Shown here piece by piece: positions 9,117 through 16,295 of a stretch of 42,089 nt of DNA. The position numbers and the translations under genes are program-made. How positions within the stretch are numbered: the first letter of the stretch is position 1; the number at the start of each line of letters is the position of its first letter. This DNA comes from Pseudomonas sp. (GTDB taxonomy: Bacteria > Pseudomonadota > Gammaproteobacteria > Pseudomonadales > Pseudomonadaceae). The DNA lies in the NCBI RefSeq assembly GCF_030696055.1, contig NZ_JAUYNP010000297.1, positions 1 to 42,089 of the forward strand, in the 5' to 3' direction. The notes beneath the pieces are model-generated. The model made no database searches. It had not been told where the DNA came from and was given only the letters and a program-made list of their open reading frames with translations.

Positions 9117-9709
9117 GCAAACGCCTTTTCGATATCGTCGCCTCCCTTTGCGGTCTGTTACTGCTAGCACCGGTTATTGCCATCGTCGCCTGGCAGATCC
9201 GGGGCAAGCTCGGCTCTCCCGTGCTGTTCCGCCAGGTGCGCCCCGGCTTGAATGGCGAGCCATTCGAGATGATCAAGTTCCGTACGATGCGCGATGCGCT
9301 GGATGCCAGTGGTAACCCTTTGCCGGACGCCGAGCGCATGACACCGTTCGGCAGCTTCTTGCGTTCCAGTAGCCTGGATGAATTACCCGAGCTGTGGAGC
9401 GTGCTGAAAGGCGACATGAGCCTTGTTGGCCCGCGTCCACTGCTGATGGAGTACCTGCCGCTTTACAGCCCTGAACAGTATCGTCGCCATGAAGCCCGAC
9501 CTGGTGTGACTGGCTGGGCGCAGGTAAATGGTCGTAATGCGCTGAGTTGGGATGAGAAGTTCAAGCTGGATGTTTGGTATGTGGACAGTCGCTCGTTGTG
9601 GCTGGATCTGAAAATTATCTTTTTAACCATCAAGAAGGTAGTGGTGCGTGACGGTATCAGTGCGGATGGGGAGGCGACTATGGCCAAATTCACGGGTCGT
9701 AAGTTGTGA
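9113..9709 (+). CDS. Initiating sugar-1-phosphate transferase (PglC-like monotopic PGT)
   Basis: 198 residues, the size of the short Bac_transf/PglC family lacking the N-terminal membrane domain of WcaJ/WbaP. One N-terminal re-entrant membrane helix (residues ~5-28) precedes PVLFRQVRPGLNGEPFEMIKFRTMRD. The catalytic Asp-Glu pair is in SSSLDELPELWSVLKGDMS (~residues 83-90), followed by LVGPRPLLMEYL and RPGVTGWAQVNGRN. It should transfer a sugar phosphate from a UDP-sugar to undecaprenyl phosphate at the inner face of the membrane, starting O-unit synthesis. Neighbouring PglD-, PglE- and PglF/WbpM-like genes point to UDP-diacetylbacillosamine as donor (inference). GTG start overlaps the previous stop. 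Confidence 0.9.
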   Translation: MSKRLFDIVASLCGLLLLAPVIAIVAWQIRGKLGSPVLFRQVRPGLNGEPFEMIKFRTMRDALDASGNPLPDAERMTPFGSFLRSSSLDELPELWSVLKGDMSLVGPRPLLMEYLPLYSPEQYRRHEARPGVTGWAQVNGRNALSWDEKFKLDVWYVDSRSLWLDLKIIFLTIKKVVVRDGISADGEATMAKFTGRKL

Positions 9710-10326
9710 AAAGACTGGCCATCCTGGGCGCTAGCGGTCATGGCAAGGTGGTTGCGGATACAGCCGAATGCTGTGGTTGGCAGTCTGTCGAGTTCTTCGA
9801 TGATGCTTGGCCAGGGCTTCAGATAAATGGTGCTTGGTCGGTTGTGGGCGATACGGCAGCTCTAATGGGGCGGTTAGCCGACTTTGATGGTGTGGTGGTT
9901 GCTATCGGCAATAACCGTATCCGTCACGCCAAGCTGCTTGAGTTGCTGGCGGCGGGCGCTCGCTTAGTGACACTGGCTCATCCCGCCGCCACCGTCAGTC
10001 GCTATGCCGCTATTGGTGAGGGGACGGTGATATTCGCTGGCGCGGTGGTCAATGCCGAAGCACGTATAGGTCTGGGCGCCATTCTCAATACCGGCTGCAG
10101 CATCGATCACGACTGCGTGTTGGGCGATGCCGTGCATATCAGTCCCGGTGCGCGGCTAGCGGGCGGTGTGCAGGTGGGCGACTTGAGTTGGATCGGTATC
10201 GGCGCCAACGTGCGCCAACTGATTCGCATCGGCCCGCGTGTGATGGTGGGCGCTGGTTCGGCAGTCGTCAGTGATATTCCGAATGATGTGACTGTGGCTG
10301 GCGTGCCGGCTAAAAGGATGAGGTAA
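9706..10326 (+). CDS. UDP-4-amino-sugar N-acetyltransferase (PglD-like)
   Basis: A 206-residue protein with the two-part PglD/NeuD layout. An N-terminal Rossmann-like UDP-sugar binding domain opens with KRLAILGASGHGKVVAD, and a C-terminal left-handed beta-helix runs from about residue 85 to the end (ISPGARLAGGVQVGDLSWIG). The histidine in NTGCSIDHDC (~residue 126) matches the catalytic His of PglD. The expected reaction is acetyl-CoA-dependent acetylation of the C4 amino group of UDP-2-acetamido-4-amino-2,4,6-trideoxyhexose. It lies between the PglC-like transferase (GTGA overlap) and the aminotransferase that would make its substrate, a strong context. The exact sugar stereochemistry is not proven. 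Confidence 0.9.
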   Translation: MKRLAILGASGHGKVVADTAECCGWQSVEFFDDAWPGLQINGAWSVVGDTAALMGRLADFDGVVVAIGNNRIRHAKLLELLAAGARLVTLAHPAATVSRYAAIGEGTVIFAGAVVNAEARIGLGAILNTGCSIDHDCVLGDAVHISPGARLAGGVQVGDLSWIGIGANVRQLIRIGPRVMVGAGSAVVSDIPNDVTVAGVPAKRMR

Positions 10327-10337
10327 CCAGAGGTTTT

Positions 10338-11510
10338 ATGCTCAACACCCCGTTTTCCCCCTGGCCGAGCTTCAGCGAAGAAGAGGCCAATGCCGTTCGC
10401 GATGTAATTCTCTCCAACAAGGTCAACTACTGGACGGGGCAGGAGTGTCGTGAGTTCGAGAAGGAGTTTGCGGCATGGGCCGGTAGCAAGCATGCGGTCG
10501 CCTTGGCCAATGGCACTGTTGCGCTGGATCTAGCTCTACAGGCTTTGGGTATAGGCGCAGGTGATGAGGTGGTTGTCACGCCGCGCACCTTCCTTGCTTC
10601 GGTTTCGAGCATCGTCAATGCCGGTGCGATACCGGTTTTTGCAGACGTCGATAGCGAGTCGCAGAACATCACCGCCGAAACCATCTGCGCCGTGCTCACT
10701 CCGCGTACTCGGGCGGTAATTTGCGTGCATCTGGCCGGCTGGCCCTGCGATATGGATGCGATTATGGCGCTGGCCGCCGAGCATGATCTGAAAGTGATCG
10801 AGGATTGTGCCCAAGCGCATGGCGCGCACTATAAGGGCCGCCCTGTCGGGTCGATTGGTCATGTCGGCGCTTGGTCGTTCTGCCAGGACAAGATCATGAC
10901 CACCGGTGGCGAGGGCGGCATGGTGACTACCAATGATCGCGAGTTGTGGTCGCGCATGTGGTCGATCAAGGATCACGGCAAGTCATGGGAAGCCGTTTAC
11001 GAGCGGCAGCATGCTCCGGGCTTTCGTTGGTTGCATGACAGCTTCGGTACTAACTGGCGGATGATGGAAGTCCAGGCGGTTATTGGCCGCATTCAGTTGC
11101 AGCGTATGCAGGCTTGGCACACGAAGCGTTTGGCCAATGCCGAGAAAATTTGGACATCTGCCAGTGTTTTGCCTGGCTTGCGTGTGCCTGACATGCCAGC
11201 AAATATCAAGCATGCAGCCTATAAGTGCTATGTGTTTGTCGAGCCTTCTCAGCTGAAGTCCGGTTGGGATCGTGATCGTATTCTTACGGAGATCGCTGCC
11301 CGTGGTGTTCCGTGCTTTTCTGGCTCTTGCTCTGAGGTGTATTTGGAGAAGGCCTTCGATGACACCGGCTGGCGCCCGGCAGAACGTTTACCGGTTGCTA
11401 AAGTGCTGGGGGAGACCAGCTTGATGTTTCTGGTTCACCCAACGCTTGCCGAAGCAGAAATTAATAAGACGTGCGACGTCCTGACTCAGGTAATGCGTGA
11501 AGCCTGCTGA
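10338..11510 (+). CDS. DegT/DnrJ/EryC1/StrS aminotransferase (PglE-like)
   Basis: A 390-residue PLP-dependent sugar aminotransferase. Family marks are ALANGTVALDLALQALGIG near residue 57, DEVVVTPRTFLASVSSIVNAG, VIEDCAQAHGAHYKG, and the PLP-lysine region SFCQDKIMTTGGEGGM (Lys about residue 185). It should transfer an amino group from glutamate to the 4-keto group of UDP-4-keto-6-deoxy-GlcNAc, the WbpM/PglF product, giving the PglD substrate. Start ATG 10338 follows AGAGG and an 11-base gap after the PglD-like gene, so it is still in the same operon. Other 4-amino-sugar aminotransferases share these motifs, so substrate is inferred from context. Confidence 0.9.
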   Translation: MLNTPFSPWPSFSEEEANAVRDVILSNKVNYWTGQECREFEKEFAAWAGSKHAVALANGTVALDLALQALGIGAGDEVVVTPRTFLASVSSIVNAGAIPVFADVDSESQNITAETICAVLTPRTRAVICVHLAGWPCDMDAIMALAAEHDLKVIEDCAQAHGAHYKGRPVGSIGHVGAWSFCQDKIMTTGGEGGMVTTNDRELWSRMWSIKDHGKSWEAVYERQHAPGFRWLHDSFGTNWRMMEVQAVIGRIQLQRMQAWHTKRLANAEKIWTSASVLPGLRVPDMPANIKHAAYKCYVFVEPSQLKSGWDRDRILTEIAARGVPCFSGSCSEVYLEKAFDDTGWRPAERLPVAKVLGETSLMFLVHPTLAEAEINKTCDVLTQVMREAC

Positions 11511-11789
11511 GTTTGGTTTTGCCGGTTTATCAGTGTTGTGCCGGTTGCCGCTCTGGGGTTTGGCAGGTTTCCTGCGGCTTTGATGTGTGTGAACTGGTTG
11601 GGGATTGATGCTTCAGGCGGCGTCTGGGATCGCCAGCAAGCTGGCTCCTACGGGAGGTAGGGAGGGCGTTTTTTGTTTGCTGGGTGTCAGTGCGTGGTTG
11701 AAGGTCGGTGCATAGGCTTTTTGTTTTTATGCTGTTGCGCAGTATTCGTTGCAGCAGTTGGTTCAAAGAAGGCTTGAGAAAATTGAGGG
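11511..11789. other. Intergenic gap between aminotransferase and wbpM-like genes
   Basis: This 279-base gap breaks the otherwise tight gene overlaps of the O-antigen cluster. It contains one REP-like sequence (11628-11655) and no open frame with a convincing start or homology. The dehydratase gene after it may have its own promoter here, but I see no clear sigma-70 boxes. Confidence 0.5.
11628..11655 (-). repeat. REP-like repeat (Pseudomonas type)
   Basis: On the minus strand the sequence reads GTAGGAGCCAGCTTGCTGGC followed by GATC. This is the familiar Pseudomonas REP core GTAGGAGC-N2-GCTTGC-N2-GCGAT with an internal hairpin (CCAGC/GCTGG). It is a single copy in the gap upstream of the wbpM-like gene. 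Confidence 0.75.
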
Positions 11790-13802
11790 ATGATTGTGTT
11801 AAGACTTGCCGAGAAATTGCGTAGCCGTCTGGTCAATTTGCCACGACGCTACAAGCGGCTGATACAAGTCGCCACGGATGTGGTGCTGGTCTGGGCAGCA
11901 TTGTGGCTTTCGTTTGTCGTGCGCCTAGGTGATTCAAAAAGCATTGAACCTTTTTTGGGACATGCGTGGTTATTTATAGCCGCGCCGCTGATAGCGATCC
12001 CTTTGTTTATTCGCTTCGGCATGTACCGGGCGGTGATGCGTTATTTCGGCAATGATGCCTTGATGGCTATTGGCAAGGCGGTTTCACTATCAGCCTTGAT
12101 TTTGGCGTTGGTGGTGTATTGGTATCAGGGCGCCCCCAAGGTAATACCCCGCTCCATGGTGTTTAACTACTGGTGGTTAAGTCTGGTAATGATCGGTGGT
12201 TTGCGTCTGCTTATGCGCCAGTATTTTATGGGCGACTGGTATTCATCTGCGCAGCCCTACCGTCTGCAGGGACGCGATGCTGGCTTGCCGAAGGTCGCGA
12301 TTTATGGTGCAGGTGCTGCAGGTAATCAACTGGTTGCGGCCCTGCGACTGGGGCGAGGGATGCGGCCCGTAGCCTTTATCGATGATGACTCGGGTATCGC
12401 CAACCGCGTGATTGCAGGGTTGCGGGTTTATACCCCCAAGCATATTCAGCAGATGATCAATGAGACAGGGGCTGACGAGATACTGCTGGCGATTCCTTCG
12501 GCTTCACGTGGGCGGCGGCGCGAGGTGCTCGAGCGGTTAGAGCAGTATCCGCTGCATGTACGCAGTGTGCCTGGCTTTATGGATTTGGCCAGTGGCCGGG
12601 TCAAGGTCGATGATGTGCAGGAGGTGGACATCGCCGACTTGCTTGGCCGCGATGCGGTGCCGCCGCAGCAGGCTTTGTTTGAGCGTTGTATCCGCGGTCA
12701 GGTGGTGATGGTGACAGGGGCTGGGGGCTCCATTGGTTCTGAGTTGTGTCGACAGATAGTCACGACCGGGCCTACTACCTTGCTGCTGTTCGAGCACAGT
12801 GAATTTAATCTCTACAGTATTCACAGCGAACTGGAACAACGTATTCGCCGTGAGTCGCTGCCTGTTCGTTTGGTGCCGATCCTGGGGTCAATCCGCAATG
12901 CCGGGCGCTTGTTGGATGTGATGCGTACCTGGAGCGTTAGTACGGTCTATCACGCGGCGGCCTACAAGCATGTGCCTATGGTTGAGCACAATATTGCCGA
13001 GGGTGTGTTGAATAATGTGTTGGGTTCTACCTTTACTGCGCAAGCGGCGGTGAAGGCTGGAGTTGAGCATTTTGTGCTGATTTCCACCGACAAGGCCGTA
13101 CGCCCGACCAATGTGATGGGCAGTACCAAGCGTTTGGCGGAGATGGTCTTGCAGGCACTGAGCCGTGAGTTGGCCCCTGTACTGTTCCGCGACGATGAGT
13201 CTGTGCATCAGGTCAACAAGACCCGTTTCACCATGGTGCGCTTCGGGAATGTGCTGGGCTCGTCCGGTTCGGTGATTCCGCTTTTCCATGAGCAGATCCG
13301 CAAGGGCGGGCCTGTCACCGTAACCCATCCGAATATCACTCGTTACTTTATGACCATCCCCGAGGCGGCCCAGCTAGTGATCCAGGCCGGAGCCATGGGG
13401 CAGGGCGGGGATGTATTTGTACTGGATATGGGCCAGCCAGTGAAGATTGCCACCTTGGCGGAGAAGATGATTCACCTCAGTGGGTTGAGCGTGCGCTCGG
13501 ATAGGAACCTGCACGGTGATATTGCCATCGAGTTCACCGGCCTGCGTCCTGGCGAGAAGCTGTATGAGGAACTGCTGATCGGTGACAACGTTAGCCCGAC
13601 CGAGCATCCGATGATCATGCGGGCCAATGAAGAGCATCTGCCTTGGGAGGCGTTCAAGAAGGCCTTGAGTGAACTTCTGATGGCAGTGGAACGTGATGAC
13701 TACGACCGGGTACGTCAGCTGTTGCGTGAGACTGTAAGTGGTTACAAGCCGGAAGGCGAGATTGTCGACTGGATTCATCAGCAGCGGCGGATTGAGCCTT
13801 AG
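11790..13802 (+). CDS. wbpM: UDP-GlcNAc 4,6-dehydratase, WbpM/PglF family
   Basis: 670 residues, near the ~665 of P. aeruginosa WbpM. Residues ~1-130 hold about four membrane helices. A CoA-binding-like Rossmann segment follows (KVAIYGAGAAGNQLVAALR, ~residue 170), then the catalytic SDR domain with VMVTGAGGSIGSELCRQI (~310) and STDKAVRPTNVMGSTKR (~435-450). Met replaces the usual SDR Tyr in the Y-x3-K position, as known for WbpM/FlaA1-type enzymes. It would make UDP-4-keto-6-deoxy sugar from UDP-GlcNAc at the inner membrane, feeding the aminotransferase upstream. Start may be ATG 11790, or GTG 11796, which is better spaced from GAGGG at 11785-11789. wbpM at the cluster end is the usual Pseudomonas arrangement. 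Confidence 0.93.
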   Translation: MIVLRLAEKLRSRLVNLPRRYKRLIQVATDVVLVWAALWLSFVVRLGDSKSIEPFLGHAWLFIAAPLIAIPLFIRFGMYRAVMRYFGNDALMAIGKAVSLSALILALVVYWYQGAPKVIPRSMVFNYWWLSLVMIGGLRLLMRQYFMGDWYSSAQPYRLQGRDAGLPKVAIYGAGAAGNQLVAALRLGRGMRPVAFIDDDSGIANRVIAGLRVYTPKHIQQMINETGADEILLAIPSASRGRRREVLERLEQYPLHVRSVPGFMDLASGRVKVDDVQEVDIADLLGRDAVPPQQALFERCIRGQVVMVTGAGGSIGSELCRQIVTTGPTTLLLFEHSEFNLYSIHSELEQRIRRESLPVRLVPILGSIRNAGRLLDVMRTWSVSTVYHAAAYKHVPMVEHNIAEGVLNNVLGSTFTAQAAVKAGVEHFVLISTDKAVRPTNVMGSTKRLAEMVLQALSRELAPVLFRDDESVHQVNKTRFTMVRFGNVLGSSGSVIPLFHEQIRKGGPVTVTHPNITRYFMTIPEAAQLVIQAGAMGQGGDVFVLDMGQPVKIATLAEKMIHLSGLSVRSDRNLHGDIAIEFTGLRPGEKLYEELLIGDNVSPTEHPMIMRANEEHLPWEAFKKALSELLMAVERDDYDRVRQLLRETVSGYKPEGEIVDWIHQQRRIEP

Positions 13803-13820
13803 CGAGTGTGTTGGCGTTTG

Positions 13821-13919
13821 CTGCTTTTGTGGGAGGCCGCCCCGGCGCGATGCTGTTGATTGTTGGGCGGACGTTGTCCGCCATCGCCGCGAGGGCGCGC
13901 CTCCTACAGGGGAATGGGG
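13821..13919. repeat. REP-like inverted repeat, copy 1
   Basis: The left arm CTGCTTTTGTGGGAGGCCGC is followed by CCCGGCGCGA, and the right arm contains CATCGCCGCGAGGGCGCGCC then TCCTACAG. The arms can pair imperfectly, and the centre holds a smaller GGGCGGACG/GTCCGCC hairpin. It resembles the paired REP units of Pseudomonas and lies just after the wbpM-like stop codon, where it could also stop transcription or protect the transcript end. Confidence 0.7.
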
Positions 13920-13925
13920 TGTCTG

Positions 13926-14005
13926 CTGCTTTTGTAGGAGGGCCGCCCCGGCGCGAGGCCTTGGTTTTTTGCGCGGACTGCGTCCGCTATCGCCGCGGGT
14001 CGCGT
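13926..14005. repeat. REP-like inverted repeat, copy 2
   Basis: A direct second copy of the preceding element. The left arm CTGCTTTTGTAGGAGGGCCG differs from copy 1 by a base change and a one-base insertion; an internal GCGGAC/GTCCGC hairpin follows, then TATCGCCGCGGGTCGCG. The right-hand TCCTAC end is missing, so this copy looks truncated. The rest of the gap to 14147 shows nothing I recognise. Confidence 0.65.
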
Positions 14006-14147
14006 GACCCACATGGATGTGGGAAATACTGCAAGCCCGACGGTAGCGGGCGCGGGCCTGCATGGTGGGGTGGTCTTGGCTCCGTAGGCGCCTGTTGGCC
14101 ACCCGCCGTCTTCGACGCGTGGCTTCTTTCTGTTCTACTTGATCTGC

Positions 14148-14441
14148 TTAATACCCTGCTTCTTTCTGGTGTCGGAAGGCTAGTACATACACGGCCCGGT
14201 CAGCAGGCTCGTGACGATAAAGCGCGACATAGCCGGACTCCCCGAACGCTATGATCAGCTCTCGCAATTCCGGCAGTTCAGGGAACGGACGACCTATGTC
14301 TGGGTTTTTTTCAAGACGGGCGAACTGTTGCTCAATGGCTTGACCGGCTCGTCGGGCTACCTGCGGATCTTTCTCGGTCAGGAACTGCCGGCAGCGTTCC
14401 AGCCCCCGCCCTGCACCCTCGGTGATGATCAGTCGTGACAC
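14148..14441 (-). CDS. RelE/ParE-superfamily toxin
   Basis: A 97-residue protein with the RelE/ParE layout: two N-terminal helices (GAGRGLERCRQFLTEKDPQV, then ARRAGQAIEQQFARLEKNP), the turn DIGRPFPELPELRELII, and C-terminal strands YVALYRHEPADRAVYVLAFR ending in HQKEAGY. This matches the Pseudomonas group paired with small ribbon-helix-helix antitoxins. The target (gyrase for ParE, ribosomal mRNA for RelE) cannot be decided from sequence. Its start lies 13 bases inside the upstream antitoxin gene, normal for type II pairs. It lies between the wbpM-like gene and comEA, a position suggesting insertion of a mobile cassette. Confidence 0.85.
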   Translation of the reverse strand: MSRLIITEGAGRGLERCRQFLTEKDPQVARRAGQAIEQQFARLEKNPDIGRPFPELPELRELIIAFGESGYVALYRHEPADRAVYVLAFRHQKEAGY

Positions 14442-14701
14442 TTGGGAAGTTCCGTCTCCGCCTCAGCCCCCCAGGTGTTGAGCCAGGCACGGGTCTCTTG
14501 GCCCGTCAGATGAAGCCCGGTTTCCTGGTGCGCAGCCCAGGATGCCAGGGCTTCCTGCTTGAAGCTCTCGCGCGTTTCCTCGCGCTCTACGTACTGGGCT
14601 ATTGCCTCGCGCATGATCCAGTGAGCCGAGCGCTGCCGCAGGCTGGCCAGGTGCTGGATGCGGCCTTTCAATTCGTCGTCGATCTTGATCGAAGTCGCCA
14701 T
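14429..14701 (-). CDS. Ribbon-helix-helix antitoxin (CopG/ParD type)
   Basis: A 90-residue protein opening with MATSIKIDDELKGRIQHLAS, the beta-strand plus helix of a ribbon-helix-helix DNA-binding domain, followed by a second helix RSAHWIMREAIAQYVEREE. The C-terminal ~40 residues would be the toxin-neutralising tail. It should bind the toxin at 14148-14441 and repress the shared promoter. ATG at 14701 is preceded by a promoter-like -10 and a small dyad at 14728-14744, a fitting site for autorepression. Confidence 0.85.
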   Translation of the reverse strand: MATSIKIDDELKGRIQHLASLRQRSAHWIMREAIAQYVEREETRESFKQEALASWAAHQETGLHLTGQETRAWLNTWGAEAETELPKCHD

Positions 14702-14712
14702 GCTGGCCCCTC

Positions 14713-14744
14713 ATTATCATCAGGTATTACCTTTGGATAAGGTA
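14713..14744 (-). promoter_or_regulatory. Putative autoregulated promoter of the toxin-antitoxin pair
   Basis: Reading the minus strand, GATAAT at 14718-14713 resembles a -10 box upstream of the antitoxin ATG. The dyad TACCTT-ATCCA-AAGGTA at 14728-14744 lies just upstream, overlapping where a -35 or spacer would be. Ribbon-helix-helix antitoxins usually bind short palindromes there. Assignment is by position and symmetry only. Confidence 0.45.
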
Positions 14745-14798
14745 GCAGCCAGCCGATGGCGTTGTCGATGTAGTTTTTCGCTCAGATCCGCAGGTAGG

Positions 14799-14894
14799 CG
14801 CTGGTGATTGTGACAGCGAATTCCAGAGGATTGTGAGCACCACCCAATCTAACGAATGTGCCCCACCTCGCTGGTGATTATGAGCCAGCGCATT
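14799..14894. repeat. Pair of direct repeats, possible insertion-sequence end remnant
   Basis: CGCTGGTGATTGTGACAGCG at 14799-14818 recurs as CGCTGGTGATTATGAGCCAG at 14869-14888, followed by CGCATT. The second copy is itself palindromic (CGCTGG...CCAGCG). Multiple spaced copies of ~20-bp units are typical of IS21-family ends. No transposase fragment is visible, so the call is tentative. The 14745-15027 gap otherwise holds only short frames without recognisable products. Confidence 0.35.
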
Positions 14895-15027
14895 GTGCTC
14901 TTCCTTTCAGTGCCTGGCCGACTGGGCATCTGCTCGATGGCGAGCAAGTACGTCGCGGGCAGCCTTCGGGGCGTGGTCCATGAATTGCGTCTGCATGGCC
15001 TGAATCCCTTCGTTATTTATGAGGTGT

Positions 15028-15423
15028 TTAGCGGATATGCCGCATTCCTGCTGTTTTTGCGGCCTTACTGTCAAAAGTGATGGTGTAGTCGCACTCCGCT
15101 GCATTGGCGCAGCGTTCAATCAAGCAGTCTGCAAAGTCGGCTTTCGCGTCAGAGAAACGGCGTAGTGCCTGCCAAACAATCTCCGCACGCTCAACCACCA
15201 ATTCTTTAGTTCTCAGCAGTGTTTCGAGTACGTCCACAACCTCGCTCTTGGTTGACTGGTAGCAACTTTGAAGTACCCACACCAACTCAACGACCGACAC
15301 CATAGCGATGAAACCGGGATCACCAGCGGTAAGCGACTCGATTAAGTCAGTCGCCTTGGGCGACTGCACAGGGTCATCTTGTGTCACATAGCGGACTAGC
15401 ACGTTGGTATCCAGCCCGATCAT
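15028..15423 (-). CDS. vapC: PIN-domain toxin, VapC family
   Basis: A 131-residue PIN-domain ribonuclease. The acidic metal-binding residues are visible: Asp5 in GLDTNVLVRY, Glu near 46 in VSVVELVWVL, Asp near 99 in KADFADCLIER, and Asp near 118 in ITFDSKAA. VapC toxins cut specific RNAs such as initiator tRNA or rRNA when released from VapB. It overlaps the antitoxin gene by ATGA (start 15423, antitoxin stop 15420-15422), the normal vapBC arrangement. It appears intact. Confidence 0.9.
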   Translation of the reverse strand: MIGLDTNVLVRYVTQDDPVQSPKATDLIESLTAGDPGFIAMVSVVELVWVLQSCYQSTKSEVVDVLETLLRTKELVVERAEIVWQALRRFSDAKADFADCLIERCANAAECDYTITFDSKAAKTAGMRHIR

Positions 15424-15662
15424 TGTGCAGCAGCCCCGTGAGCCGCGATGGCAGCATTCATGCTCTCAATGCTCACAGGAATGGCTGGCTTGCGGATCAT
15501 TCCCTTCAGGTCTTTTACTGAGTGTGTCGCGGCCATGATGGCGAATTTGCCCTTCTCCAGCTCTACAAATTCAATCCGATCACCTGCGCCAAGACCCAAT
15601 GATGCCCTGACTTGCACAGGAATCGTGACCTGCCCTTTTGATGTAAGTGTTGCGGTAGCCAT
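15420..15662 (-). CDS. vapB: AbrB/MazE-like antitoxin, VapB type
   Basis: About 80 residues beginning MATATLTSKGQVTIPVQVRA, the swapped-hairpin AbrB fold signature (KGQVTIP), with LGLGAGDRIEFVELEKGKFA completing the DNA-binding domain. The C-terminal ~35 residues would bind the PIN toxin. I choose ATG 15662 because TTGGAGAG lies four bases upstream; an in-frame TTG at 15674 lies inside that ribosome-binding site and is unlikely. The large palindrome at 15686-15721 just upstream is the probable operator for VapB or VapBC autorepression. Confidence 0.88.
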   Translation of the reverse strand: MATATLTSKGQVTIPVQVRASLGLGAGDRIEFVELEKGKFAIMAATHSVKDLKGMIRKPAIPVSIESMNAAIAAHGAAAQ

Positions 15663-15673
15663 TTCACTCTCCA

Positions 15674-15721
15674 ATGTATAAATTTGCCTTAATTCCTTAC
15701 TGTATTGTAAGGAATTAAGGC
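15674..15721 (-). promoter_or_regulatory. vapBC operator palindrome and promoter
   Basis: GCCTTAATTCCTTAC (15686-15700) and GTAAGGAATTAAGGC (15707-15721) form a perfect 15-bp inverted repeat around a 6-base centre. On the minus strand a TATACA -10-like box lies at 15681-15676, between the palindrome and the vapB ribosome-binding site. The AT-rich dyad would overlap the -35 region, so VapB(C) binding should block RNA polymerase. Symmetry is seen directly; the regulatory role is inferred from vapBC systems. Confidence 0.7.
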
Positions 15722-15951
15722 AGTCAAGAGCATAATTGATCGGATTAAATGATCTTCCAAAGGCGGCTCACCATCGCCAGCGCGTGGCGCACAACCTCTG
15801 GAGCATGTGGTGAGGTCTGAGCTCGTGGTAAAGCAAGCTGAGTAAAATTTTCCTTGGGATATTTGACAGGCTGATCCCAGCGGCTAATTTTGGAAAGCGT
15901 GGAGCTTGGAAGTCCCACGTACTTGGATAAACTTACGAAAGGATGCACAAC

Positions 15952-16275
15952 ATGCTTAAAACTCAATTCTCTTCTCTGCTGTTCGCCCTGCTTGCTTCGA
16001 TGTCGCTGGCGGTTTCAGCGGCCGAAGTATCCGCGGATCAAGTCAGCCCAACCGAAACTGTTCAGGTTGCCGAAGCCGTCAAGGTCAATCTCAATACTGC
16101 CGATGCCGCGACGCTTGAGCGTGAGTTGCTGGGTATTGGCCAGGTTAAGGCTGAGGCAATAGTGGCCTACCGCGACGAACATGGGGCCTTTGCTTCGGTG
16201 GATGAGTTGCTGGAGGTCAAGGGTATTGGTGAGGCGACACTGGAGAAGAATCGCGAGAAGTTGAGCATCAACTGA
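15952..16275 (+). CDS. ComEA-like helix-hairpin-helix DNA-binding protein
   Basis: About 107 residues. An N-terminal signal peptide (MLKTQFSSLLFALLASMSLA, cleavage after VSAAE-like residues) leads to a short linker and the ComEA domain KVNLNTADAATLERELLGIG, with two helix-hairpin-helix motifs (LLGIGQVKAEAIVAYR and LLEVKGIGEATLEKNR). It should bind DNA in the periplasm, as in DNA uptake. ATG 15952 is chosen because AAAGG at 15938-15942 is 9 bases upstream; the ATG at 15943 has no room for a ribosome-binding site. A strong terminator follows. A comEA-like gene after wbpM is the usual right flank of Pseudomonas O-antigen loci. Confidence 0.9.
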   Translation: MLKTQFSSLLFALLASMSLAVSAAEVSADQVSPTETVQVAEAVKVNLNTADAATLERELLGIGQVKAEAIVAYRDEHGAFASVDELLEVKGIGEATLEKNREKLSIN

Positions 16276-16295
16276 CGCTCTTGGATGTTGACCAG

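Noticed and set aside
13821..14005. CRISPR-like repeat array
   Set aside because: Only two imperfect copies with long self-complementary interiors; this is REP-type structure without spacers or cas genes. No CRISPR array is seen anywhere in the window.
14907..15119. 70-codon minus-strand frame after vapC
   Set aside because: It overlaps the vapC 3' end in another frame, has no ribosome-binding site and no recognised family; at most a decayed remnant.
15745..15966. 73-codon minus-strand frame upstream of comEA-like gene
   Set aside because: It overlaps the comEA-like start and its ribosome-binding site, lacks homology I recognise, and has no credible start.
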